Origin: Crambe crambe
Lineage: Eukaryota > Porifera > Demospongiae > Poecilosclerida > Crambeidae
DNA: 64,000 bases
NCBI GenBank assembly: GCA_963924555.1
Contig: OZ004586.1
Location: forward strand, 6,406,501-6,470,500
Direction: 5' to 3'
Made by a program: the position numbers and the translations under genes. The notes under the pieces are model-generated. The model saw only the letters and a list, made by a program, of their open reading frames with translations. It was not told the origin of the DNA and ran no database searches. This document shows positions 23,601 to 32,788 of this stretch, piece by piece (the stretch's first letter is position 1; the number at the start of each line of letters is the position of its first letter).

Positions 23601-24806
23601 CTCAAACTCTGACTTAAGATCAAGTATACTGCTCACTTCTGACTCAGTGAGAGGTTTGCACTTTGAACTACATTTCCATGTATGTGCATGTGGGATATCA
23701 CTACTAACCTTACTCTCAGAAACATTCTCTTCTTGCCTACATATCCCACTTTGGTCTATAGTCAAAATATCAGGTCTTTTTGCAAAGAGGTATGCAGAAT
23801 CATAGAAGTAGGGCTCACTGTGAGCCGAGTGCAAACCCTCACCAAAGTCTGCCCTTCCTTTGATCTTAAGTCCATTTATATATCTGACAGCTTTGAGCAA
23901 GGCACCAACATATTGCTTGCGTATCTGTATAGCTTTGCATACTACTCTCTGCGCTGCCAGATTAGAAATTGCAGTCTTGCGATTGCCTTTTGAAATCTTA
24001 TTGCATGCACAGGTATGCTCCTTTTCAAAAGTGTCTATTAGGTTAGACAACAATCCAGTATTGCGCATCAGATTTTTCTTTATCTTGTGCACATAAAAGA
24101 GTTTAGTCAGTGGCTTTGGTTCTGCTAATTCATACTTCCGTCTCTCATTAGCACAAATGTAGCCCCTGTTCTTAGCATAGTATTGCCTTGCTCTTTTAAT
24201 AACAGCTTTTGCCTTCTTTGAATATCCAGCTTGAGCAGCAACTTTCCTTGATTCAGAGTTGGATCTATAGTAGGCATGATTAGCTGCTTTGATTTTGTCA
24301 CTGTTTTGTTGGTATCTTTTTCTCTTCAGAGAGCAGAGACGGTCTTTATTTTTTTGATAATGAGCATTCAGTTTAGATTTAATGGAAATTTCATGCTTTT
24401 GGTTGTATTCTTTGATTTTATATTTGAGGGCATCCTGATTCTTTTCATAATACTGTTTAGATTTTAATTTGATGTCATCTTTGTTCTTTTCATAATATTT
24501 GTTGAATTCAGATTTCCTAGCATCTTTGTTCTTTTCATAATGTAGTTTAAATTTAGATTTCATGGCGTCTTTGTTTTTTTCATAATTTTGCTTAGATCTA
24601 GATTTTGCAGCATCTTTGTTCTTTTCATAATTTTGTTTAGACTTAGATTTTATGGCATCTTTGTTCTTTTCATAATTGTGTTTAGATTTTGATTTCATGG
24701 TATCCCTGTGTTTATCATGGTACTGTTTCATTGTGGACTTTTCTGCAGCTTTATTCATTTCATACCTCTTTTTTCGCTGTGCCCTCTTTTTTTTTGCTGA
24801 AGCCAT
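17652..24806 (-). CDS. Helitron Rep/helicase protein with two OTU domains
   Basis: Uninterrupted 2384-residue frame. Residues about 20-200 are a Lys-rich repeat of roughly 15 residues (YEKNKDAMKSKSKQN type). A Helitron-type Rep domain follows: HUH motif in PHFHVLLW near 1034 and paired tyrosines in YYVTAYVTK near 1177. A PIF1-type helicase has Walker A GGTGKS near 1494, Walker B VDEVSMVS near 1578 and the late motif TIHKCQGLS. Two OTU cysteine-protease domains close the protein: GDGNCMFRSL near 2030 with HYEVVL, and DGNCLFRCL near 2256 with HFEVVC, so Cys and His are present in both. Rep and helicase would carry out rolling-circle transposition; the OTU role is unknown. The intact frame implies recent activity. 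The start is the ATG at 24806. Confidence 0.95.
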   Translation of the reverse strand: MASAKKKRAQRKKRYEMNKAAEKSTMKQYHDKHRDTMKSKSKHNYEKNKDAIKSKSKQNYEKNKDAAKSRSKQNYEKNKDAMKSKFKLHYEKNKDARKSEFNKYYEKNKDDIKLKSKQYYEKNQDALKYKIKEYNQKHEISIKSKLNAHYQKNKDRLCSLKRKRYQQNSDKIKAANHAYYRSNSESRKVAAQAGYSKKAKAVIKRARQYYAKNRGYICANERRKYELAEPKPLTKLFYVHKIKKNLMRNTGLLSNLIDTFEKEHTCACNKISKGNRKTAISNLAAQRVVCKAIQIRKQYVGALLKAVRYINGLKIKGRADFGEGLHSAHSEPYFYDSAYLFAKRPDILTIDQSGICRQEENVSESKVSSDIPHAHTWKCSSKCKPLTESEVSSILDLKSEFENPIHELSRVLDNIDGSCPNYHYSKAVSGQSRELKGHSLLCYMGTECKSRLRILRSAATHYPILCSLIRAVYVAINSLRSVSKLDEALKSGDFAFLMNNLDGDFDSLLSNDVETTHELTETAHSVLRRRDLELHLQITHAGLIAEYQKAVEDYPQNPCCSCQQLHQRRNVTKINFSNRLGDTVWPALKQFMLRDNKQAADETHFMCNYCKSSMKHDKMPPRCVLNGLEVIPIPEELKNLDCLSKQFIQRAKSYQTVVRLGTYTNKVPTYNSLQACKGTMFFLPLPLGKTLETLDQVNHPVTSLASPELYIIVNGKPTTNKMVWRSLVNVKDIKGAVEKLRQINWLYKDVDDSSLDTTLKEVVEVVSNASSTMLEKASDNDISGLQCYTIRNLNNKLNTDSDIEQYKLLHVEEEPLDNRQKFLDVMCFPTLFPDGKFGKYHPRSVKISHSEYIKSRLFNKDPRFRKEPRYIFYLLWQKEMREISAGVYNILKSSKSHSMTVGNLLDKVGANDEHLESNLSTMLQSVRGTKQYWYVRQSDLRCMVREYGSPTLFLTFSCAEYESYDIVSYLRSLNDVSDSYNIGKLCTEDPVSVSRQFSHKFHAFFQKVLIKGEVLGCVDHYFWKKEYQARGAPHFHVLLWIRDAPVIGKDDPDKILAWIQERITCHIPEKESNPELNSLVTRYQMHKCSAYCRRRVKRGSIYTTTCKFNFPREPCENAVLHCVEEKLKKRQKIYQLPRTESETRVNDYNPLLLLLWKANIDIQFVAESSLALSYYVTAYVTKAERSTLQEVWNEVSDNKSVYSRLWSFGVRALRSRECGLYEASDLLIGDHLCEKSTTVKWICVKMPHKRSRRLKNHSVLQEIADENPESEDIFEDDLFNTHYPKRPADLEDVCLHDFVANYDWYSKDRNGDRIYRRLTKPRLVNHKLYDPNKEEEREDFYYSLVLLFVPFRNEASLLQENEKPEEAFNRLLPSNESCSEYHSRLQKILKAREALKKINDARAANNDNEGTNKEDHDEPELLGQAKSAMLDALHMNAKKPDKLTLQERVMMLNSDQRRIFERVKDHLLHQVQHEADECNCEFEPLCMFISGVGGTGKSFLIEALKQLIDGIWTSDDLTCAVAAPTGLAAFNVGGVTIHRLFQLPIEHEGKEAGYWSLSKASQKIMKTVLRGLKMIIVDEVSMVSSLNLAYMHLRLEELFGGHSWFGGKNVIFVGDLLQLQPVNGSPVFEMISKKSLCHKLGCTTSVNIWKSSIKYDELTINERQKKDREFSQMLDSVRRGSPTEETLCTLQERVTDRSVPELFRDLKNSDMNPVCLFPTREQCDQVNNEMLGSLDSEIYKISCTDEVDETKSKSKWNKKAAEKLEKLNKDCNNTAGLEAVLKLAVGARVMLRRNIDIETGLVNGAIGTVIAISARCISVQFDHINDPCDIEKVKTKFMVMKNYFVYREQFPLILAYAVTIHKCQGLSLDCAIIDLSSKVFADGMAYVALSRVKSLLGLHLISLDKDSIRVNRKSIMEINRLREMYRKDLPLYDVPAPRTRSKRKLIGTSEQIEPNAKKRRVDNPIKANPINSQLEQRVWPFKFHSVDEQWQRNACASLGLQFERSNGASPGSGSLPLTCPDKNKIKTIVGDGNCMFRSLSYIITGSQAQHGRLRTKIIQHMHDIAPLIIGHIRGRSQDRYTTVGEYIQGSGMDKTGVWGTDIELLTLAHLLKTCIFSYDTQRDTWDRFKPSSIDKTVKTDLASSSLYLRHPQAHYEVVLAVEPLINSNPPQSNEPDEKKADHSSGNSIPTSNHIDGNIILQEEWPECRFHSVDEEWQKVACGVLNIPYHCKNGLSRGGANVILTRPDKMQKIIADGNCLFRCLSHIVTGTQRHHVAVRLAIIEHLQRIPGFLGTYGYKSVNDYLNRTNMDKINTWGTDIEMFAFAHLLNTPIYSFVKNLNDWHKYPPSRINLTMYDDVTCDDVTQKAMYIRFHSEHFEVVCSVL
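24300..24770 (-). repeat. Coding 45-bp minisatellite in the Helitron N-terminus
   Basis: About ten degenerate units of the phrase CTTTGTTCTTTTCATAAT (plus strand), each encoding a roughly 15-residue block with Y-E-K-N-K-D. Lys-rich and probably helical; unit number may differ between copies. Confidence 0.85.
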
Positions 24807-25530
24807 AGTAATTATTAGTGTAGACAGATGTATAGGTTTTTTTTTCTATTATGTTATTTATCCAATATATATAGAGTAGTAGATAAAATTAATATGCCAA
24901 TAAAATAATAATTAATAATAATAATATGCTGTATACTGTAGCTGAGTATTACACTACAGCTAGCATTAAATACAAGTTTACAGAGCTAGCAATTTGCTGT
25001 AGCTAACTATTCAGCTAAGTGATAAGAGCTACAAAGGTAGCTGGTTAACACTAAGTAGTTGGCTAGCTCAGTATAAAGTTGACTTTTAACCAACTTGAAT
25101 TTTGGTAAGATTTACCTAGGTATTTAGCTAGCTAGTTAGTTAGCTAGCGAAAATAGCTATAACAATAGCTAATAAAAGAATAACAATAACTTATCTCGAG
25201 GACTTTGAAGAATAGCAAGTAGCTAGTTTAGCTCAGACGGTATCGATCCGGACGGTAGATTTTAGTCATGGTAACTGTACGTACGCATGCGCAATCTATT
25301 TAAGTTTAATGGCTGATTAGCTGTATAACTGTACTAAGGAAGCGGCTTTTTTTTCTGAGTGAACTAGAGGCTAAACTGATGGGATGTGGACCTGGTCCGA
25401 GTAAAATGGTACAAATTCATATATAGAAGATGGCCAAAGCGCGGCCCAATTTTACTCCAGATCGTGCCATTATGAAGAATATGATGATGATTAAGAACCT
25501 GAAGAATAAGAAATCATGAAAAAGTGCGCT
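24807..25530. other. Upstream region of the Helitron gene; no further gene seen
   Basis: Very AT-rich with many TAGCTAGC runs. It should contain the Helitron promoter and possibly its 5' TC end, but no boundary could be fixed by eye. Confidence 0.35.
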
Positions 25531-25686
25531 ACTACTGTTTCTCCGTGTTGAGTATTTCAGCCTCCAAAATTCTCCTGCATGATAAGAATGTGCATAAGAG
25601 ACAGGGTGAGCAGTTATAGCAGCTACAACTTACTGTTTTCTGAGAAAATCCAACTTCATTTTGTATTAGTCCTATGGAGGGTCATA
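25531..25686 (-). repeat. Right arm of the 150-bp inverted repeat flanking the Helitron region
   Basis: Inverted relative of 16931-17078. It continues on its left into the hairpin plus GTAGGGATG box at 25690-25722 (reading on the minus strand, the hairpin comes first). Confidence 0.7.
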
Positions 25687-25689
25687 GGT

Positions 25690-25722
25690 CATCCCTACAT
25701 AGAGAGCGCTACCGCGCTCTCT
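25690..25722 (-). repeat. Hairpin + GTAGGGATG box, copy 1 (C-G variant)
   Basis: On the minus strand: 9-bp stem AGAGAGCGC, loop GGTA, closing stem GCGCTCTCT, two bases, then GTAGGGATGAC. The five other copies have T-A in place of one C-G pair. Confidence 0.85.
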
Positions 25723-25794
25723 GATATTTAAAATGAATTTTTTATATATTTAAAATCACAAAAACTGTCACACAAAAAATGAACATACAGTATT

Positions 25795-28209
25795 TCAAGT
25801 AGAAAAGACATCTAAACAAAATGGACAAATGCGATCATTGCCCTCATCATCCCTTTCACAATCCTCCACACAATCCTCGTGAAGCCAGCGGCCACATGCA
25901 CAACATATCCAATTTGCTCCTAATCCTTGAAGAACATCATCATCATAATTGCCGAAACACATACAGCACATGTTTGTGTCAATGGTCTCCAATTCTGTTG
26001 CTGTTGACTCCCGAGTTTTTCGCTGTTTCGGAGCAGATGGCCCTGCTGCTGAGGCACCGTGTTTTGGAGCAGACTCTCCTGTCCGTTTTTTCTTCTTTCC
26101 TCCAGTTTTCTTGGCATTTTGTGCTTTCTCTTCTGTAATTTTTTGTGCTTTCTCCTCTGCTTTCCTTTTCCGTTCATTTTCCTTTTCCACTTTTTCTTTT
26201 GCTTTGATTACTCGTTCTTCTGCTTTCCTCTGTAGTTCTAACTCTCTTTTCTTCTTCTTTTCCTCTCTCTCTTTCTTTCGGACTTCCTTTTGTTCAATCT
26301 CCTCTTGTTTCTTCTTTTCTTTCTCTTTCAACATCAGCAGTGATTCGTTGCTAGTCAAGAGTTTGGCACGTGGCAAAGACTTAGATCCTCTCTTTGGGGT
26401 AGTGATTAGAGGACTATCTAAATACTTGGATATTATCCTTTCTCCACTGGAACCAGATGAACTTGAGCCCTTTAACAAAACACTAACTGCTGGGGTAACA
26501 TTGGGCGTCACTGTCGCAGTAACTTTGGAAGTCCCTGTAACAGAAGTAATTACGGGGGTGTCTGTTACAGTAGTTACCTCGGGAGGAGACTCTGGTATAG
26601 CAGTTACCTCTCTGGAACTCTCTGTGGACAAGGGCAAAGGAGATTCAGGAGTGATATCAGAAAATAATTCTGTTAGAGAATTGTTCTCAGCAGAGGTTAG
26701 ATCGTAGCGATCAGGAGGAAGGGCCTCAGGATGGTGAAGTTCGAGCCAATGGACATAGTCTTGATCAATAAACAAATTATACCCTTCTTTGAAGCGATTT
26801 TCAAAAAGAATCACCTGCTCTTCTGAGAAAGTATCTTTAAGCGAAGTTACATGACCAACTTGGTTACTTCCTGTATGAACCGAGGACAATACAGATGCTT
26901 CTCCACTGCTAGAGTTAGATGATTTGAGATCTTTTCCAGCACCCTTATCATTATCATCACCATCATCGTCACTACTATCACCAGGAACAGAGATAGCATT
27001 CTGATTGAATGGGTAAACTCCACACGTCTTAAAACCGGCAACAATATTTGATGGAATAAGAGCTTTCAGCCAAGCCTGGGAAAATAATAAATTAAAATTA
27101 AACTTGGTGATCAGTTTCCCTGGATTTTTCTGGAAATAACGGTGGCATACTTCTGTCCACTTGTTTTTAAGGGGCTTGAAGACTCCACAATCTAGTGGCT
27201 GAGACTCATGAGTTGTATGTGGTGGTAAGCAGAGCATGATGATATTATGAGTCTTGGCAAATGTAACAACATCCAATTGATAGTGTGTGCTATGGCCATC
27301 TAGGAGTAACAAAATGGGACGTCCAGGAACGGCATATTCAATAAAATGTTCTGATAACCATCCTTCAAACAGATCAGTGTTTATCCAACCGTTGTCACTT
27401 AAACCATACCTGGTTCCAGGTACTTCATCCTTTGTCCATGCATGGTTAAGGTTTTTGGAGTCAAAAATTATCATTGGTGGAATTGCTTGGCCTATTGCAT
27501 TGGCACAAGCTACTATTGTAACCTGTCCTTTCCTTCCTGTCTGACGATATCGCACTTTCTTTGAGCCAGTTTTAGCCACTACATTAGGAGTTTTGAAGTC
27601 AAACGGCATACCACTTTCATCAACATTATAAATTTGTGCTGGACTTGCAAGTAAATCGTATTCATCGAGAACATTCTTTAGTAGATCAAAATATTGGTTT
27701 ATTGTTTCCCTATTGATTGCATCCATTCGAACATGGCCAGTACTATCACCTCTTCCGAGTGATAAATCACCCTGACGTTGAAGGTACCGATTCCACCAGC
27801 CACGTGTGATACGATTTTTTCTCAGCACACCTTTTTCTCTGGCAATGGACTCCACTACATGCATTACATCACTTCTAGTTCGGCCATAGCCTACATTAGC
27901 ACATTCCTTCAAAAAGGAACCAAGTTCTTTTTCTTCCTTAGGCTCTAGGTAAGGCTTAGGTCCTGGTTTTGATCCAACCTTCACCTTACCACTGACACGA
28001 TCTCTCAAGGTAGTAGCCGGCACGCCATGGTCTCTTGCTGCTTTATTAACTCCTGTACCTTCTGCCACTGTCTTCAGTGCTGCTGCCATACTCTCTTGAG
28101 TCCAGGTTTTCCTCTTTACTGATGGTCTCGACTTTGGAACTGGCGGAGAGATGGAATGAGACCTTTTACGTTTAGTAGACAGCCTTAGTCTTACTCCTTT
28201 ACGTGGCAT
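25795..28209 (-). CDS. Pogo/Tigger-type DDE transposase with C-terminal zinc-binding domain
   Basis: 804-residue intact frame. An N-terminal helix-turn-helix (KRKTWTQESMAAALKTVAEG) is followed by a CENP-B-like DNA-binding segment. The DDE_1 catalytic core shows YNVDESG, LLLLDGHSTH and LPPHTTHESQPLDCGVFKPL, giving a D-D-D triad as in Pogo elements. A Ser/Thr-rich linker and a long Lys/Glu-rich coil follow; the last 60 residues form a PHD/RING-like finger (CCMCFGNY, CCACGRWLHEDC, CPFC). It would cut and paste its element at TA sites. It lies just inside the right end at 28532. Could be a domesticated gene, but the nearby matching inverted ends favour a transposon. Confidence 0.93.
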   Translation of the reverse strand: MPRKGVRLRLSTKRKRSHSISPPVPKSRPSVKRKTWTQESMAAALKTVAEGTGVNKAARDHGVPATTLRDRVSGKVKVGSKPGPKPYLEPKEEKELGSFLKECANVGYGRTRSDVMHVVESIAREKGVLRKNRITRGWWNRYLQRQGDLSLGRGDSTGHVRMDAINRETINQYFDLLKNVLDEYDLLASPAQIYNVDESGMPFDFKTPNVVAKTGSKKVRYRQTGRKGQVTIVACANAIGQAIPPMIIFDSKNLNHAWTKDEVPGTRYGLSDNGWINTDLFEGWLSEHFIEYAVPGRPILLLLDGHSTHYQLDVVTFAKTHNIIMLCLPPHTTHESQPLDCGVFKPLKNKWTEVCHRYFQKNPGKLITKFNFNLLFSQAWLKALIPSNIVAGFKTCGVYPFNQNAISVPGDSSDDDGDDNDKGAGKDLKSSNSSSGEASVLSSVHTGSNQVGHVTSLKDTFSEEQVILFENRFKEGYNLFIDQDYVHWLELHHPEALPPDRYDLTSAENNSLTELFSDITPESPLPLSTESSREVTAIPESPPEVTTVTDTPVITSVTGTSKVTATVTPNVTPAVSVLLKGSSSSGSSGERIISKYLDSPLITTPKRGSKSLPRAKLLTSNESLLMLKEKEKKKQEEIEQKEVRKKEREEKKKKRELELQRKAEERVIKAKEKVEKENERKRKAEEKAQKITEEKAQNAKKTGGKKKKRTGESAPKHGASAAGPSAPKQRKTRESTATELETIDTNMCCMCFGNYDDDVLQGLGANWICCACGRWLHEDCVEDCERDDEGNDRICPFCLDVFST

Positions 28210-28581
28210 AGATACTTTCCTAAGGTAACAAGATTATGATTTATTGCTAAGTATTTAGTATTGAGTAGCTATGATACTTTAGCGACTTTAGCTTGATAAA
28301 AATGTAGAAATAGTAAGATGAAAACTTTACCTGCACCGTAGATCTTAAGAAGAAAGAGATCGAAGAAGATAGAGCTAGCTAACACACACTGACTCTTGTT
28401 GCATCTATGGTTGCATGCACCTTTCTCCGCATACTTCCGTGCATTTCCGGTTTCCTACGTAGATTGTTTCAGTACTCTTGGTTAGGAAACCCGATCGATA
28501 ATAGATGCTGATCGATAATTGGTTGCTTACGCTACTGTTTAGTGTAGTGGTGCACATGGTGGTGTTACTCAATTAGAAAAA

Positions 28582-31500
28582 ATGTCAAAGACCTTCAAGC
28601 TAGTTAATTCAGGGTTACCTGTTCCAACCCCATCTACGTCCTCCAGGCATTTAATGGTAACAAACTGGAAGCTGTGTGTGATGTGCCAAGAAGAAAAGGC
28701 TGAACTACTAACATGTCCATCTAAATCCAAGAGGAAAGATGTGGGCAGTGGTTACAGCTCACTTGCAGAAAAACTGATGGAGTTCAATGAACTCGGACAA
28801 TTACCAATTCAGTTGGAAAGACTAGATGAAGGGCAGGGAATTGAAATGACTATGATTGCTAACAATGCACAATACCATCAAAGTTGAGAAGAGCAGAGAA
28901 GAGGGCTTTGAAACAGATCTTGAGGTCAATACCACATGCAAACGCAGTAGGTCACGAAGTACAAATATCCAAAGGGACTTGTGCTTTTTCTGTGAACAAC
29001 CACCAGGCAATAGTGGTCTCCATGAAGCAGCTACTTTCCAGGTTGACAAGTGGGTGCAAACTTGTGCTGAAATTCTTGAAGACACTGAACTGCTGGCAAA
29101 ACTAAGTATTGGAGATATGGTAGCTCTGGATGCCAAGTATCATGCAAAGTGCTTAGTTGGATTATACAATCGTGCAAGAAAAGCAAAGGCCAAAGGATAC
29201 ATGAGCACAGGCGAAAAGGAAGTAGTGTCAAGACTTGCCTTTGCGGAGCTGGTGATGTACATTGAAGAAACAAGATACTCAGATGAAGACAAGGCACCAG
29301 TATTCAAACAGTGATTTGGCACAGCTTTATGGGTCACGGATGGAGCAGCTTGGAGTTAAGCTGGATACAAGAGTACACACAACACGACTCAAGCAACGTC
29401 TTTTGGCTCAGTTTACAGACATGCATGCTCAGAGAAAAGGGAGAGATGTCCTAATGGCATTTGAAGAGGACATTGGATTGGCCAAAGCATGTGAGTTCGA
29501 CAGTGACAATGAAGCCATTCACCTTGCACGTGCAGCAAAGATTGTACTTTCGGGGAAGCTAAACCCTTTACTGGGTTCCCAGCAGGATGTCAAAAAGAAT
29601 TTGTGCCATCTCTACTGCTTGCTCTAGTGAACATGATAGCATCCAGGACCAGAGTGAGGCCTCAACGCCTGCTGCACTGTCAATTACTCAGCTGCTGAAG
29701 TTCAACAGCATCAAACACAAGCGCAAGCAGGCCACCACCCAATCTGTCACTGTTAGGCACTGCATTGCCCAGGAAATATCAGTCCCTATATACATAGGAT
29801 TAATGTTGCATGCTCACACTCGCAAGAGGGATTTGGTGGACAGGCTCTACCGAATGGGCATGAGCATCTCCTAATGCTATGACAACATCCTGCCTTGTTT
29901 GGCGATGGATTGGATAGAAATATTTATACTGCTGGAAGATCTGTGGATATAGGCTCCAAGAAAGTTGATGTTGATCACTTGCCACACTTTTACACTGACG
30001 TGCCCCCTGTCACTAGTAGCATCAAGAAGTCGTCTGTCCCAGCATCTAGTGTCACATCCCTGAAGAAGGACAATTTCAAGCAGCAGACAGAGAAGGAGTA
30101 TCTGTGGCTTGATCACACAAGGCAAGTCTTGGAAAGAGTTTGGAGAATACATCTTGGGCTGCATACCATGCAAGTCATCAATCACCAGAGAGTAGTGTCA
30201 TCTGTCCCACTGCCCTGCTTCCACTCTTCCTTGAGTCTGCCCACACAGTGGCAATGATCAAACACTCCTTCTGTGTAGTCAAGAGTGCAGTTGAACATCT
30301 ACATCCTGGGCAGACTCCAGTGATCACATTTGATCAGCCACTCTACGCTTTGGCAAAGCAAATTCAATGGAAGTGGCCAGAGGATTATGGTGAAGACAAG
30401 TTTGTCAGCCCTCAAGACCCTTGGGGACTGGTTGAAAGGAAGTGACTGGGTGCAAGCACTGGTGCAAGCTGAAATAGCAACAGCAGGAACAGCTGACTCT
30501 TTCTTGCATGCAGCGCATGTTACTCATACGAGAAGAGTCCATCAAGTTACAGTGGCTGTTCTGAACATCTTGAAGCATCGTGCTTATGCCATAAGTCATG
30601 TACACGGGATGGACAGGATGTGTTTGGGTTCAAGCAATGGTGTAATCAGAGAGAACAAGCCTGCCCACATTTTCAGTATTGGGCGACTGTAATGGAACTA
30701 GAGATCTGTGTACTGGTCTTTGTACGTTCTCTGCGCTTAGGATCCTTCCCTATGTACCTTGATGCTTTGACAGAATTTGTTTCCTGGTTCCATGCCCTTG
30801 ATCATACCAATTATGCTCACTGGATCCCTGTTCATCTCAGGGACATGGCTCAACTGTCAATGAAGAATCCTGACGTAGCCAAAGAGTTCAATGAAGGCAA
30901 CTTCACTGTTCGAAAGATCAACAGAGTGTTCTCTGCAATCGCTATTGATCATGCACATGAGCAGAACAATGCCCACATCAAAGGAGACGGAGGAGCTGTT
31001 GGGCTCACTGACAACCCAAGTGCCCTTCGACGTTGAATGGTTGCAGGACCAGAAGTGGCAAGGGTGATAGAGGAGTTCCACGATCAACAACATCATTGTG
31101 GGAGTAAAGTGGATACACGTCATCATGACCAAACTCCAAGTATCCAGATTTGCTAAGGGTGCAATTGAAGATCTTGGCAACCCCTTTGAAGAAGAAAGTA
31201 CTGATCTGCTTGTCCTTGATACCAAGGAGATTACAGACCATGCATCAGTGGAGGCTGTTCAAAATGTGAGGAGGATTGGTCAAGAACAATTTGAAGCTTT
31301 TACCAGAGAATGCCTTGTCGAAAGATCAAAGTCGATAGATGATGTAATTCATCGTAATAAGCTGAAGTTATTCGGAAGTGCAACCAAAAAGAATGCGAGC
31401 AAAGCAGTTAACTTCCCTGAAGTCTGATGTGGGACTCTTTTCAAGGCTCTACATTGGGTGTCAAACTAGAGATGGAAATCTGGAAGAGTTCTTTCGCCAC

Positions 31501-32788
31501 GAAAATCAGGCTTCTCCTCCAGCTCTCTCTGATAGTGGTAACCTCCACCTAGGTACCAAAAGTGACCTCCTGATATGCTTAGAGGATCTTTGTGAGAACC
31601 AAACTGAAGCTCCTGTGACAAGTAGTGTTGTTGATGGAGCTGCCATTGTCCAAATGCTGAAACCTGCTGCTGAAATTTTTTTTTGCAGAATATGCCTCTG
31701 ATATTTTCATCCCTTACATTACTTTATAATTTTAAAATGCTTCATGCTTGGACCTGGTTTGGGATAGGTACATAGAAGATTCCTTGAAAAGCACAGCTAG
31801 AGTAAAGCGTGGGAAAGGAGTGCGCAGGCGTGTAGTGGCTGGAGGAGTCATTCCAGGGAATTGGCAGAACTTTCTTCATGTTGACAAAAACAAAACTGAG
31901 CTTTTTAGCTTCTTGTCTAAGGCTCTGTTAAAGGCATTCAACCACGAAGGAAAACAGCTTGTGATCACTGATGGTGAATCCATTTTGAGCAAGCCTCTAC
32001 TGCATGATCCTGATTCACTCTCCCCATGCAGCCATGAAGAGGCTGATAGCCGCATGTTGTTGCATGCAAACCATGCAGCACTCAATGGTCATCTGAAGAT
32101 ACTGATCCGGACAGTGGACACAGATGTTGTTGCATTGTCTGTATCTGTTGCAGTAACCCTAGGCCCAGAGTACGAACTCTGGCTAGCATTTGGAACTGGC
32201 AAACATTTCCGGTAGGCACTTCCAATGTTTCATGCTCTCACTGGTTGTGACACTGTGTCCAGCATTGTAAGAAGACAGCATGGACCATTTGGAATGCACT
32301 GCCAGAACTCACCGGTGCAATGTTGAGATTGTCGTGCGCACAAAGTGACATAGAGGAAGATGTTATGCATATACCATTGAGAGGTTCGTCATCCTGCTGT
32401 ATGACAGGACCAGCACATGCAAGGACATCGACAAGGCCCGACTAAAACTCTTTGCAAAGAAGACCAATGTGAAGCTGATCCCACCTACCAGAGCAACTTT
32501 GGAACAGCATGTAAAGAGAGCAACCTACCAGGGAGGTCATGTATGGGGCCAGTCATTACTAGCAACTCCTGCACTGCCATTGCCAACCAGTTGGGGCTGG
32601 ATAAAGACAGAGAATGGTATGTACGAACCGAACTGAACAACTTTACCCGAGGCTTCAAAAGCCTGCTATGAGCTGGTATCATGCAAGTGCAAGAAGGGTT
32701 GTGTGATACATTGCAAATGCAAGAAGGCTGCACTGAAGTGCACAGCTCTGTGTGCATGTGAAGGGGGGTGTTCACAGAATTGACACTA
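28582..32788 (+). pseudogene. Decayed gene of a multicopy PIN-like/Cys-rich-tail family
   Basis: Coding pieces in changing frames run the length of this segment: 28856-29314 (CFFCEQPPG, ALDAKYHAKCLVGLYNRARK), 29262-29627, 30140-30445 (VITFDQPLYALAKQIQWKWP), 30620-31036 (ELEICVLVFVRSLR, DHTNYAHWIPVHLRDMA, EQNNAHIKGDGGAVGLT), 31098-31427, 31378-31701 and 31748-32215 (CSHEEADSRMLL, IRTVDTDVVALSV; a PIN/FEN-like acidic core). The end, 32660-32788, encodes a Cys-rich tail (CKCKKGC, CKCKKAALKCTALCACEGGC). I recall the family as multicopy and unnamed in invertebrates; a mobile origin is inference. At least seven frame changes mark it as dead. Confidence 0.65.

Larger units (their letters stand above)
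15274..28532 (-). mobile_element. Inferred Pogo-type DNA transposon enlarged by nested insertions
   Basis: The left end GCGTAAGCAACCAATTACCG and the right end, inverted, GCGTAAGCAACCAATTATCG match over some 23 bp, and both sit against TA. A Pogo-family transposase gene (25795-28209) lies near the right end, reading inward. The 13-kb span is explained if a foldback (15620-16391) and a Helitron (within about 17.1-25.5 kb) inserted between left end and gene. ATTATCGAT-type motifs repeat just inside both ends. The alternative is two separate elements of one family that lost their other ends. Confidence 0.55.

Noticed and set aside
17652-24806. Possibility of a host PIF1 helicase gene
   Set aside because: Fused Helitron-type Rep with HUH and paired Tyr motifs plus OTU domains marks it as a Helitron protein.
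25690-25722. Hairpin read as the Helitron 3' terminal hairpin
   Set aside because: It lies on the 5' side of the minus-strand Helitron gene, is not followed by CTRR, and recurs elsewhere beside non-Helitron DNA.
25949-26707. 252-codon plus-strand frame, Ser/Phe-rich
   Set aside because: Antisense of the Lys/Glu-rich coil of the Pogo transposase.
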